From Lingula anatina (Eukaryota > Brachiopoda > Lingulata > Lingulida > Lingulidae), in contig NW_019775405.1 of the NCBI RefSeq assembly GCF_001039355.2, forward strand, positions 120,998 to 160,292: a DNA stretch of 39,295 nt. Reading direction: 5' to 3'. The notes beneath the pieces were generated by a model. The model did no database searches and was not told where the DNA came from. It saw only the letters and a list, made by a program, of their open reading frames with translations. Shown in pieces: positions 21,125 to 33,363 of this stretch. Position 1 is the stretch's first letter, and every line of letters starts with the position of its first letter. The position numbers were made by a program, and so were the translations under genes.

Positions 21125-21551
21125 GTTCATTAATGACTTGTTCACATCTGTCTTGTAATAACTTTTTTTATGCTATGCTAACGAGTAAAACATGAGTCAT
21201 CACGAAAGCACAAATGATTGATTTTTGGATTTAATATATGACAGAATTACATCTTTCATTCTTTTGTGTCATGCATTTGAAAAACTTTAATGTATTAAAG
21301 AATGAATTGTTATGAACATATATCAACAATGTATTTGTACCGCCCCATCCCCACGAAAAAAAAAAGAATGAAAAAAAAAAGAAAAAAGCAAGAAAAAAAT
21401 TCTTCACGAATTAAACAGTGTACAAATGGCAAATGGATTTCTTTAACAATAGCAGATCAATTGTTGACTTTTCCCTACGCTTTTCCAATTTGCTTTACAC
21501 AATTGTCCGCCTAGATTTATACGTCAAACGCAATACGTCTTCTTCTTAGTG
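21125..21551. other. Intergenic DNA between transporter and membrane-protein gene
   Basis: AT-rich, with an A-rich low-complexity block at 21356-21400. Nothing else is recognisable before the CRE-like site at 21552. Confidence 0.5.
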
Positions 21552-21575
21552 TGACGTCATAAAACATGTGACGTG
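21552..21575 (+). promoter_or_regulatory. CRE-like site upstream of the 944-residue gene
   Basis: A full palindromic TGACGTCA at 21552-21559 is followed 10 bp later by the half-site TGACGTG at 21569-21575. This is about 100 bp before the start codon at 21659, a typical distance for a CREB/ATF-type element in a proximal promoter. Function is inferred from sequence only. Confidence 0.45.
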
Positions 21576-21620
21576 TCGTTTGTTTATAGTTATTCATAGC
21601 GCATTTCGCATTTCGGCAAC

Positions 21621-21662
21621 ATGGATGTTGCTGTGTATTGCTTCGCGTATGTTTTACGATGA
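21621..21662 (+). CDS. Upstream ORF overlapping the main start
   Basis: A 13-residue reading frame (MDVAVYCFAYVLR) with a strong start context (A at -3, G at +4). Its stop TGA overlaps the main start codon as ATGA at 21659-21662. The main start has A at -3 but A rather than G at +4. The arrangement would make translation of the main protein depend on leaky scanning or termination-reinitiation if the transcript starts upstream of 21621. Confidence 0.45.
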   Translation: MDVAVYCFAYVLR

Positions 21663-23712
21663 AATCAAGGAGATTATTCTTTATATACTGTATTACTGTA
21701 GCGTTATTCGATCGCTACTTCCTGTGGACATTCCCACAGGAGAATAGGTAAGTTTATGGAAGTGAAAGAATGTGATATGATAGATGTTTAGATGGACTGA
21801 GGTATACGCACGTAAGTACAAAGTCATTTTAAGACATTTCCATTCACGTTACTCAAAATAACGTGTTCTAAGTTTTCTACTATCGGCGTGACATTACATC
21901 TCTTAGAAAGCACTTTGCCGAGCAGTTCAGATATAGAAGATAATTACACTTTTTTCATCTTTAATTACATGACGCAATTAAGACAAATCCACGAAAACTT
22001 TACTTAGAAATTTTTGGTTCCATTTTAGTGGAAATAACACTACTCCACTTGCCGACATCGTTGTCCCTGTGGCAAAAGTGGGTAAGATAACCCTTCCGCT
22101 GGCCACTGAAGATCTGCTGGCCACGGATATTTACGTCATTGGAAATGTTGACAGTCATTTCGCATCAAGGCATGGTAAGTAGTTTTATATATTGTTAGTC
22201 CCTGGTTTTTTTCTAAAAAGTTTGGTTTTTGTTAAAATCTCTTAAGAGATTATAACAGAGTATAGCCATCAATGGAGGTCACGTGGTCTAAAGACAAGCT
22301 CAGATATCAGAATAATAGCTATAACTGCTGTTTTTGTCGTAAAAAAGAATATATTATATTTCTATGAGTTATTCACAATGTTTTTATTGTGAAATATAGA
22401 CCTAATACGAAGAGTTATTATCCCTTTAAGTGCACATGCATCAAATCTCTAACATTTATAATTTCCCTCATTTATTATTTTACGAAATTTTCACAGGTTT
22501 TTAAAAACATTAATATTTCTGGATAAAAAAAGGATAGGACAGGCCGAAGCCCAATTGATTCAAGAGGCATTTATTTGTTATCTAATTATAAATTACATAG
22601 ATATTTTGCGTTTGACGAAGTGGATAACTGCAAAATTCAGCCTGTGATTTTTCAGATTTTGCATTTGGCGACATCGTGTCATGGATTGCAGCTGGCTATA
22701 ACTCTATCCAAGAGGATATCAAGACGTTTTTGAAGAATGCGCAAAACGGATTTACCGGTAGGCCCCAAATACTACGTTATAGATCGCAAATTTCCTTTCG
22801 TTGACATAATCACTTTTGAGATAGGCCTACTCACAGACGATGCCAACCTAATATCTTCTTGGCAATGATGAGCTTATTTCAGTACGCTAGGATATTGCCT
22901 AACATAGTCTTAGTCTTTGCATTAAAAGTAATCTTTAGAAAAGGCTGAAATTCAAATATTCGTCATATATGAGCGTCCGACATATTTCAAAGCCATTCTT
23001 ACACAGGTCACTTATATGTAGACTGACATTTTTCTAAGTCCTAAAATGAGCAGTCGTCAAACATTCAACTCTGCGTCTTTTCAAGAAAAGTTTTCTTAAT
23101 TTTAAGGACAGTATGATCTTACATTTTTGTATAGGAAATAACGTGTGTCCTAATAACCACAATAACCACAATACTTATTTTCAACGACAAATTCTTATTT
23201 TTAATGTATTAAAGTAGGCCTATATTTCTTCTACCAATTAACAAATACAATTTATTATTAATAATTCTAGGTCACCGTTCAGAGATGAAAGACAGTAGGG
23301 TTAGAACACGATCCCGAGTGGCAACTGAGAGTGGTAGGAAAGAGAGAACTGAGACGTTTGCCTCAAAGTGTAAAGCATATACCTGGAGTGTCTCTTACAC
23401 TACCCAGTGCTGGGGCAGGTTAACGGACGATGTAGCACGTGGACGACCGGATAGAGGCAAAAATTTTGATACTGGTAGGATTCGTTTTTTTTTCCTCAAC
23501 ACTACAATCCAAAGAGATATAATCTTTTTGAGGTATAGCTGTGAATCATACACATTTAACCTGTTGTATTCGCATTCTGTTGTTCATAAGCATCGTGGTC
23601 TTATCATCCTGATTGAAAGATGGACTCGTTACGTATATATGTTAAGTTCGATCGTTTCATATCGATTCAGTGCGACTACATTTATCATTCGATTCTTTTA
23701 TCATATGTTTTT

Positions 23713-23751
<39 letters not shown>

Positions 23752-26700
23752 TTTCAGTCCTCCCAAGCGACCCTGTTCGAATTCTCAAACCACCACTGGT
23801 CAGTGAAGCAGACATGTACGGCTACTGGGGCGAGCTAGCCACTCTAATAGGTATATCACAGTTTCGTGGCTCTTCCTGATAAATACACCGATTCTTAGGA
23901 AAATTAAAAGTTATCATGCTGTACCAAAAAAAAAGTTCTGCTTTAACATTCACTAGATTTCTTGTGGTAACTTAAATTGAATTTTAAAAAAAACAATTAA
24001 GCAGATCCATATCTATTGCGACATCTGTAGACGTGTGCATTTATTCTGTTGTATAATGAATCAGTGTTATGGCACTGACTGTTCATACAATAGTGACTTT
24101 TTATATCTGCAGTGGACAGAGTCAATGACACAGCACGGGAAACGTTCGACTGGGCGTCTGAACAAGCTTGGCAGTACGGGAAAAAGATAACGCCGCACCT
24201 GAGGGACGGTCTGTTGAGGGTTCATCGGTTCCTCTCGGGTGTCTCGCCTAAAGAAAAAGCCTGCGGTCACCACGACTCCAGCCTGGTGAAACTTGGTTGT
24301 GAAGGAATTTTTGAAGCCTCTGTATGGGCCAAGTCGATGACTGGGTTTCCAGAGAGAGGATTTAAGTCACTTACGGACCTCTTCTCAACATCAGCAACAA
24401 CAACCGACCCCCGCGAGGAAGCTTGCGCCGGTTATGAAAACCCTTTCGCATACAACGTATGTCTCTTGGCATTTGACACCTCGTCGTTCCTGGACAGCTT
24501 CATGGTAAAGACCGGGAAATTTCTGGATAAATACGTCATTGATCCTCTCTTGGCGATATTGGACGATCCGCATAGCTTTGTCCAGCACTTGATTAACACA
24601 ATCGAAACCCTTACTCGGCCCATTGAGGAGGCTTACAAGGAAGCCCTTGACTTGGGAAACAAAATCACTGTTAGATTTACACAGACACTGGGACCAGAAG
24701 TTATTACCGGTACGTGCCAGTTTTTCTTGTAATATTAAAAAGTTGAGAAAATAGGTTATTAAGCAGAAGGTCCACATTTGGTTATAAACATACTTCAGAA
24801 GTTAAACCTAATGAAAACAAGGTTTGACATGTTTGAATTTGTTTGTCAAATTTTATGTGATTAGTGGTTCATTAACTAATTCTGATTTGTTAATATTATT
24901 GTATTTCTATATTATTTTTATCATATTGCAGCCTTTTTGCACGAGGTTAGGGATTGGATGGCCTTCAAAACGGGCGCAATTTGGCGGCGCTGTACAAAAC
25001 GCACATTGCTACGCCTCTGTCACTTGGTTGTTTGTGGCTATATCTGCACTTTTGGTGTAGCGTTCTTGGCTTTAGCTTTGGTGATGAAAAGAGAGTCTTA
25101 CCGTAGAGGTAAGCGGGTTTGGATGACATATAATGACTATATGCTGATAGCTAGTGCTTGAATAAAAAAAAAACAATTTTTCGCCATAAATGTCTTGATT
25201 AACTGTTTAAACTAGGTAAGTATATTTCAAAATACTACTACATTGTGTAGGAAATCTGCACCTTCGATTACTCGTCCCGTGTACTTTTCTTTGTAGAGAA
25301 AAAAGCAAGGCAGGCCAGACTAAACGTTGACACTCTTCCTGGAGGCATTTCCCGGGCCACACAGATAAAACTAGAGAAATCCCTCCTCAGTCAACAACAC
25401 CGGGTCCTGTCGCTGAGAAGGCAGTTAAAACTAGAGAAAAAACGCACCAAAGAATTGAAAGAAGAACTCTCAAAAGCCAAGAAAGCGCACCAGGAATCCC
25501 TTAAAAGGCAGCGGGAGAAAGATGCTTCACTCTACGAGTTGCAAGAACGGGAACTGGAACTGGAGCGTCAAATTATAAGAGAGAGCGCACGACTGAGGGA
25601 AGTGATTAAGGAGAACAAGAAGGCCGTTGACAAAGAGCGCGATCTCATCCACGCACGGTTCAATACATGGGAGAGAGTAGAAAACAGGTTTAAGGCCTGG
25701 TCTAAACCTCTCGTCCGTCACATCAATGAGCAAAGAGCCAAGGCCTGGGAGCTCAGCAGAGAGAAGAGAGAAGCCGAGGCTTTGGTTGTGGCACAAAACA
25801 TCGCCAACAGCGACGCGCCGGATCACTCCACACAGCACTCTGGGGTACAGAACAACCAAACCGTGGGGAGTGACGCAGCAGAGGCGTCCAGCAGTGAGGA
25901 AAGTTTCCTCTCCGCCAGAGATGAAGTTGACGGAGAGGATAATGCCCATATTTCGGACTTGAAAGCTGTGAGTGAACCGGAGACAGCTAGTGGAGAACGC
26001 AGTGATGGCACAGAGGGGAAAGATAATGACCTACCTTCCACCGCCCCAGTATGTATACATATCTGATACCTAATCAGTGTCTCTTTTTCGTACGATAAAT
26101 ATTCTTAAAGTGATTCACTTAATTGTTTTAACACAAATTTTTATAGGTTTAATTTGAGAAGCAATGGAAATTTTGTAACCAATCCAAATACATTTTTCAT
26201 TACCCACTGCAGTTTGATATCAGTGTTGATGGAGCTGTTTTCTACGTAATTGTGTTATTATAAAATAATAAATAATATATATTTTCCACAGGCATCAGAT
26301 CCCGGCCGGGAGAAGTCACCGTCAGCCAAGGAGCGTTACGCAGTCCCGTCACATTACCTTCTTCCTAAGGGACCCTACGTGCCCCTCTCTAAACTTGAGT
26401 ACATACGTATGAAGATGATGGCAGTGAAATTAGACCCAACAGATGAGACAGTGCAGGGAGAATACCATATCATATACAGCAATTTTGCGCCCGTCATGAT
26501 GAAGAATCTCGCTCCTACGGCCCCAGATCACGACCTGCCACCTCCAGATATCTACCCGGAGAGCAAGACCTGGGTTGAGATTCACCAGGCACTGCCGGAG
26601 GAGCCGAAAACACCCGAACAGCAGCAGGCGGACGAAGACGAAGTGAATTTTCACCTGGAGTTGATGGACGCTAAGGAGCGCATCACCAGCGTCCACCCAA

Positions 26701-26966
26701 AGATGCCAGTGGAGTCTGTCCGTCTTCTGGCCCACATGGTTGTGTGGAAGGCGAATACAAATTTGGGTAAATTGGTTCAGGACGTGGAGAAGAAAGTTCG
26801 TGAACGCACTCCAAAACCGAAGGAGAAATTTGTCATACCACCTCACTGGGTGCAGAGAAGACGCAATAGGAGAGGATTTTTGGTGTACTACAGAATGTTC
26901 AGTCCAATTTTCAATGCTGCTAGACTCCTTCTCGAAAACATAGACTGGCTTGAAATTCTTTCTTAA
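21659..26966 (+). CDS. Unrecognised single-pass membrane protein with cytoplasmic coiled coil, 944 aa
   Basis: I do not recognise this family. Nine exons (21659-21747, 22029-22174, 22656-22757, 23271-23474, 23758-23850, 24113-24709, 24932-25108, 25297-26048, 26292-26966) all have GT-AG borders and join into one 2835-base frame ending in TAA. Residues about 6-24 (LFFIYCITVALFDRYFLW) look like a signal peptide or anchor. Residues 25-435 form a predicted ectodomain with NNTT glycosylation sequons at 32-33, a basic stretch at 122-138 and six cysteines (146, 159, 262, 274, 315, 328). A hydrophobic span lies at about 441-462, followed by KRESYRR. Residues about 490-597 are a charged coiled coil, 640-720 an acidic Ser-rich tail, and 721-944 a Pro/charged C-terminal region. 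Introns 2-7 are all phase 1, so exons 3-7 are symmetrical and could be skipped or duplicated without frame loss. The start is the only ATG in frame before the hydrophobic stretch. Confidence 0.8.
23706..23754. repeat. TTTA tetranucleotide repeat abutting a splice acceptor
   Basis: About 11 TTTA units run directly into TTTCAG at 23752-23757, so the repeat serves as the pyrimidine tract for the exon at 23758. Confidence 0.9.
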
Positions 26967-27110
26967 ATAGTATAGTATAGCAGTATCATGATAAAAAATG
27001 CAAAAAAATTATTCATTATTACAGGAAAGCGCTTCTACACTTTTAAAGTATTAAAATATGCGTAAATCAGTTACATATTTTATTTCACTTATTTCACTTT
27101 CATGAAGATC

Positions 27111-27177
<67 letters not shown>

Positions 27178-27998
27178 GCTGTGATATCTTTAAATATTCA
27201 ATCATTTTAACAGCATTCTGACCACATCAGAATCTGAATTTTAACGAATGTATAATGTTTGTCCGTTATCAAATCGAAATGTTATAGAAATTAATAATGA
27301 GATTATTTTTCTACAATTTTTATACATTACGTAAAGAGTAGTAAAATTAAAGATATTTGACTCAGGCCTTTTTTGTGTTGTTTATCGAGAAAAACACTCC
27401 AAGGTGAAAAAGATTTTAATGCAAAAATCATAAATAAATAAATGAAAAATGAAATCATCATCTCAGTGCACATAATTTTCTTCAAATAACAACATGGCTG
27501 CATTGTCTTTGGTAGTCCTGTGGCAATGATAAGATTAATAAGAAAGACCACATTTCAAAGTTACCTTTATATGGTTTTTAAAAGTATCAATTCTCTCCTT
27601 TTTGGAGGTGGAGAGCAAGTACACGGCATAGTTGTTACTTGTTTAATGAAATTTTTGACATTGCTCGGGGGGCTCTTGATCAGTGCAAATACCAAGAAAA
27701 ACATTTTGAACTCAAAAGGAAACAGGTATTTTGTTTTCGTGGGATGCCCGTAAGGAGTGGGTCAACGATAGACCTCTACATGTACCGGTAGGCCTACTTT
27801 GATACATCAAAAACATAAATGATCGGATGACCGGGACGGTACGGCTGTTAATAATCTTTTTCTTAATCAGATCCATTTGAGGGAGAGTAAAGAGATAACA
27901 ATATCCGAAGATGAAAAGCGTCATCCTGTTGCAGATTTCTCTCAGGCGCGAGTAGATAAAAGGGTCATGAATGAACCAGAGTCATATCTGTGAAAAAT
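26967..27998. other. Region downstream of the 944-residue gene
   Basis: AT-rich DNA with a TA microsatellite (27113-27174) and a possible AATAAA at 27433 for polyadenylation of the preceding gene. No coding frame looks real. Confidence 0.5.
27113..27174. repeat. TA microsatellite
   Basis: About 30 TA units. Confidence 0.95.
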
Positions 27999-28714
27999 CA
28001 AGAAGTTATAAAGAGAAGGAGTAGAAACAAGGGGTTTCCTTTCATCCTATCCTCGTAACGGGCTTAATCCTAATAATTACCCAGCTGGTGGTCTTAGGGA
28101 GAGCTTGTGCCTAATACATATGCAAGAGACCGTCCACGTGGGTTGCTTCAGCCAATTGGGATAAACCCTCGCGAAGTCTCTAATAATCTCACAGAGAAAA
28201 CATGGTGGGATTACAGAAAGGTGTAGAGAGAGATTTCAAGCCTGGACGCAAACATTTTGGAAAATAAAACTCAAATCATGCGAGATACACCTTCATTTGA
28301 TCTAGGGCCGATTAGTTATACAAAAATTAGTTTCACATCAAGAATGTATGAGAACAATTTCACAAACCCACCTTCAACGCTAAAATTTGCACCTGTAGAA
28401 GTCTCATATTTATTTTAAATTCTTTTTGTCGTGTAAAGGCGTGTAAAGGAAATTTACCTTCATCCAGGAATGACACATTCAATTTACAGCCGTGTACACA
28501 AAACAGTAGTACTTGCAATTTCCGTATGCCAGCCTCGTTTCTTTTTCTTTTGGCACATTATTGCTTATATACCAAGTAGAGCTTAAACAGGAAAATTGGG
28601 GAAATGAAAATAAGTTATTGCACTAAGTATGATTCTAAATAAAATTTCATTAATACATATTTTTGTTTAACCCTTTGTCTATTACAGGAGGCCAACTAAT
28701 AGTAGACTGATAGT
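27999..28714. mobile_element. Left, truncated copy of the 30-bp-TIR element
   Basis: The first 716 bp match 28918-29633 at high identity, starting with the same CAAGAAGTTATAAAGAGAAG tip. The flank to the left is unrelated to the flank of the right copy. The copy is cut at the N at 28715, so its other end is not seen here. Confidence 0.7.
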
Positions 28715-29859
28715 NTAGAGCATAATTAAAATTTGATGTTGAATTTGCAGTTTAACATAATGTACTTTTGCATCAGAATTGACAGTAGCCTATTTTGTGC
28801 ATAGTTATTTCCTGCTTTTTGTCTGTACATTTGACAGCTTTGCTGCCTTGTTCGTAATGGTAGGTTAGAGAGGACTGATATAAACATCAGAGGTGGAATT
28901 TGGATATACGGTTTGATCAAGAAGTTATAAAGAGAAGGAGTAGAAACAAGGGGTTTCCTTTCATCCTATCCTCGTAACGGGCTTAATCCTAATAATTACC
29001 CAGCTGGTGGTCTTAGGGAGAGCTTGTGCCTAATACATATCCAAGAGACCGTCCACGTGGGTTGCTTCAGCCAATTGGGATAAACCCTCGCGAAGTCTCT
29101 AATAATCTCACAGAGAAAACATGGTGGGATTACAGAAAGGTGTAGAGAGAGATTTCAAGCCTGGACGCAAACATTTTGGGAAATAAAACTCAAATCATGC
29201 GAGATACACCTTCATTTGATCTAGAGCCGATTAGCTATACAAAAATTAGTTTCACATCAAGAATGTATGAGAACAATTTCACAAACCCACCTTCAACGCT
29301 AAAATTTGCACCTGTAGAAGTCTCATATTTATTTTAAATTCTTTTTGTTGTGTAAAGGCGTGTAAAGGAAATTTACCTTCATCCAGAAATGACACATTCA
29401 ATTCACAGCCGTGTACACAAAACAGTAGTACTTGCAATTTCCGTATGCCAGCCTCGTTTCTTTCTTTTTTGGCACATTATTGCTTATATACCAAGTAAAG
29501 CTTAAACAGGAAAATTGGGGAAATGAAAATAAGTTATTGCACTTAGTATGATTCTAAATAAAATTTCATTAATATATATTTTTGTTTAACTCTTTGTCTA
29601 TTACAGGAGGCCAACTAATAGTAGACTGATAGTTTAAATTCATTAGAAGAAAAAATCAAAGAAATATTTTTATTGATTGATATTGCTTTATTTCAACATT
29701 CGAGCAACTTGTATAATATCTAAAACAAAGTACCAGCAATGAAAATATGTCAATATTGTTACACCCAACAGTGATTAAAGCAATACAAAATTGGTAAGTT
29801 TTTATTTTGATGTGGTAATTATTTTATTTTATACTTTAGACAATTAGCCAGTTAACACT

Positions 29860-29911
29860 AAATTCCCTTTTAAAACTTGGACCACTAAATTCCCTTTTAA
29901 AACTTGCACCT
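29860..29911. repeat. 25-bp direct repeat
   Basis: ACTAAATTCCCTTTTAAAAC occurs twice, at about 29867 and 29883, with a short GAC-type linker, inside the 2.25-kb element. Confidence 0.7.
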
Positions 29912-30187
29912 CTTGTGCACTATAGTTTAATATTACTGGCGGTAAGAAAACAGAGCCTTGTGCCTCATCAAGTTGCTGCTGGAAACAATCATTTTGACTG
30001 TTCAATTATGGCTACATGTACATCTGCCAGCAAAACTAAAGATCTTTCACCTGCATTCTCTTCAACCTGAAATGAGTAAGTGCGGAATTCATAACAAAAT
30101 ATAACTCTATATCCTAAACGAAACTCTGCAAACATCATATTGCAATAAAAAATTGAAAAAAATTCCGAGAGTTCCCTGTCATCAAAT

Positions 30188-30775
30188 TTTGGACCCACCA
30201 TTTTGAAAAAGTCCCATTGAAAAGTTGTTTATTTGAAACGATGTTTTTCATCCAAAGGATTGATTCATTTAATATCAAAATGTTATATTGTAATGGTGCG
30301 CGTGCTTAACTAACCAGAAAAACATAAATTATGTGCTTACACCACGTTAAAATTACCAAAAATTGTCCCAAACTGTCACCCAACTGTCTCTAACCAATTT
30401 AGGGACCCGCCATTTTGAAAAAGTCGGATGAAAAGTTGTCTATTTGAAACGATGTTTTTCATCTAAAGGGTTGATTCATTTAATATCAAAATGTTATATT
30501 GTAATGGTGCGCGTGCTTAACTAACCAGAAAAACATAAATTATGTGCTTACACCACGTTAAAATTACCAAACATTGTCCCAAACTGTCACCCAACTGTCT
30601 CTAACCAATTTAGGGACCCGCCATTTTGAAAAAGTCGGATGAAAAGTTGTCTATTTGAAACGATGTTTTTCATCTAAAGGATTGATTCATTTAATACCAA
30701 AGTGATGTATTGTAAGGATGCATGTGCCTAACTAACCATAAAAACATAAATTATGTGCATACATCACGCACTTAA
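30188..30775. repeat. 211-bp tandem repeat, about 2.7 copies
   Basis: The landmark GGACCC(A/G)CCATTTTGAAAAAG falls at 30191, 30403 and 30614, giving periods of 212 and 211. Each unit contains GAAACGATGTTTTTCAT and TTAACTAACCA. The first and last units have diverged more than the middle one. Confidence 0.8.
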
Positions 30776-31171
30776 GAAGAAAAAATTCCTAAATATGGAG
30801 GTCCCGCTGAATCGGCCTCAGATCTTCGAGCTAACGCTGCTTTCTGCACTGACAAATTTGACTGACAGCCACCGTATGAACATAAAACAATGCTCAAAGC
30901 AGATTATCAACTCTCACTCACCTTTATATCGCTCGACTTGGCGTTTTTCTAAGTATAACTTCCAAATATTCGCATTAAACATGAATAACTCAAGACGTAT
31001 ACGCACTGGTTCAGCTTCTCCGTCTTGAGTCACGCGGAGGCGAGCGGAGGATTAGACCAGTTACGAGGATCGAATTTCTAAGGACGCCGCTTTGAAAAGA
31101 ATGCTGCGATCTGATTGGACGAGAGAGATAATTGATGTCCCGTTTCTACTCCTTCTCATTATAACTTCTTG

Positions 31172-32180
31172 CTTGGGACAAGGAAGAAGAATTCAAGTGC
31201 CTTAGTTTTCCTCAAGAGTATTCGTGAATTACTATATATTCTGAATATTCTAATTGTACTGCAAATCTTTCCATGCAGCCAATGGCACTTATCATTTTTG
31301 CACTTAATTGCCCTTTCGACTTATCAGGCCTGTGAAAGCACATGTTTTACCCCACTTAATATATCATAATACTTCAGTGGAGGATGGTTTAAAAACCTCT
31401 GCCTTTAGGCAGTGTACAGAATGAACACGCCACCAAAGCTGTTAACTACGTGTTATCCAGTCCTAATAAAATACTGGCCTTGAGGTCATTTTTGCATGCT
31501 CTAGTTTAAACAAACTTAAAAGTATGCAACAATTAACAGATAACTGAGAAAAACAGGAAAAAAATTGAAAATAAAAAAACAAACAATATTCTCTCTAGCT
31601 CTTAAGCCAAAGTAAATCATCTCACGCAGTTGGCAAAAGTTCATTTCACACCTGAGCTCTACATGTGATTATACAAGGTGATAATGAGGGAGATAACGAC
31701 ATATAATGACTCTGACAACCGTAACAGAGTCTGCTCATAACAAACATCACACCCTGCACACGTTATACATTGGCGCCTTACACTTGATGCAAATACTAGT
31801 AATTACGTCTCTCTAACCAGCCTCAATATTAGATTTCTCCGTTGAATATTTTAACAGTAGTACATGTATTAATCAAACAACACAAAGAGTTGTGTCAAGT
31901 GGATGGCAACACATATATATCCTATTGGAAGTCCTTTAACTATATGAGTCTGTGCACTCAGTTTTGCTCCAACCCCCCCCCCCCAATCCTCTCTCCCGTA
32001 TGTAATTTTAATATGTTGCATATGAGAACCAATCAATATGGTCTTTTCTTGCAAATTAGCAGGTGATAGGTATACCAGTCAATGCACTTTGCTAAAATGC
32101 ATCCAGGGAGATGACTTTTTTGTAACTGCCCCTACCTTTCCAAAATACACGCAAAAAACACACATGCACATGACTGAAAC
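31172..32180. other. Non-coding DNA right of the TIR element
   Basis: No gene or repeat recognised apart from a C10 run near 31973-31983. Confidence 0.5.
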
Positions 32181-33362
32181 AAAATGCACTTATTCTGAAC
32201 TAAGAATATTTCACTAGATGTCATCCTTCACAATTTTCACACAAAAAAAAGAGACAGTCAAACAGACAGACAGTGAGCTACTGTATCTAGCTCCTTTCTT
32301 AGTCCATTATCAAAAGCATATTATCTTCATCTCTCTTTCTAATTATAGATTTAAATGTGTCCATGGCCACAAGTCTTACAAACCAGTGCAACAAGTGAGA
32401 TAATTTTTTCATTAGGCCAAGTATGGTAATTACTCTGAATTTCTAAATGCCTTACTTTTTCTATCATTTTACATTTCAAGACTCAAGATTTTCAGACACT
32501 TACAACAGTTAACTTTCTGACACAAATCTAATTTCACAAAACATTTTATTCAAAATTTTGAAGAACTGGTAATAAAACATATTCCGGTGGGAATATTATA
32601 ATTTCATGTTGTTCGAAAAGCGAGTAATGACTGTCAGACAGTCTGCAGTATGAGGATATCTGTTCATACCTGTCTCCTGTCATAAAAAGTTAATTACTGG
32701 TTTTGTTCCACCACAGGTGTTATGATCAAATGAAATATTCATATTGCTGATTACAGTAGCACCTCTAAATTTCCTTAATCTCACTGAACAGTTCACAAGT
32801 ATGGTTTATCTTCATACAAATGAGCATGCAATTCCAAAGGCAATTAACTAAATGAAAAATATTTTGATCATTTATTGTGACAAAGCTGTCTGTTTATCTA
32901 TTTTCTTTATTTTTTGCTGAGATTATCTTTACCTATTTACTTAGACTTGGCTTATCTACTAATGAACAATTTTGTTGCATGCATGTTTTAGTAATAATTT
33001 ACTAAACTGTAATTAAATTTGCTGTTGGATTATTATCTCTTATTTTCACACAAGCCTTACGGACTTATACACTTGGTATCCTTAAGTGTTATTTGTCAAC
33101 AAACCTTGTACAGGGTATGGAGTTATCAAATTTTTCTAAAACATTCCCTTTCTCTGAGACCAGACCTAACATTTGGCTAAACTGATTGAGGAGAATCCTT
33201 AAAACACTGTCTGAATGAGTCAAGGTTGGTTGTGAACAATTCTTAAACTTAAGAACTGACAGAATAAAAAATCTAAGGGCATAATTTAAAAATATTATTT
33301 ACCTTTTTTCACAATAGAAGATGAGGAGAGTAGCTCGGAGGAGTCATAATGTTCGACTTTCT
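32181..33362. repeat. Left copy of 1.2-kb duplication across the N at 33363
   Basis: Matches 33364-34558 from ATGCACNTATTCTGAACT to GTTCGACTTTCT, with substitutions and small indels. The right copy begins exactly where the left one begins and the left stops at the N, as expected for overlapping allelic contig ends. It carries a partial copy (33307-33362) of the minus-strand exon at 34499-34633. Confidence 0.8.
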
Positions 33363-33363
33363 N

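Larger units (their letters stand above)
28918..31171. mobile_element. 2.25-kb non-autonomous element with 30-bp inverted repeats
   Basis: The ends 28918-28947 and 31142-31171 are inverted repeats matching at 29 of 30 positions (tip CAAGAAGTTATAA then AGAAGGAGTAGAAAC). The interior has no transposase-like frame. It carries a 25-bp direct repeat at 29860-29911 and a 211-bp tandem repeat at 30188-30775. No clear target duplication is seen, so the superfamily is undetermined. Confidence 0.65.

Noticed and set aside
23285-23806. 173-codon frame reading through exon 4 into the intron
   Set aside because: Only 23271-23474 is exon; the remainder is intron read-through ending in the TTTA microsatellite (FLFIYLFIYLF).
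25527-25949. 140-codon minus-strand frame opposite the coiled-coil exon
   Set aside because: Shadow of the plus-strand exon 25297-26048, whose frame is supported by splice sites on both sides.
30753-31028. 91-codon frame at the right end of the 2.25-kb element
   Set aside because: No transposase motif or match; it lies in element sequence between the tandem repeat and the terminal repeat.
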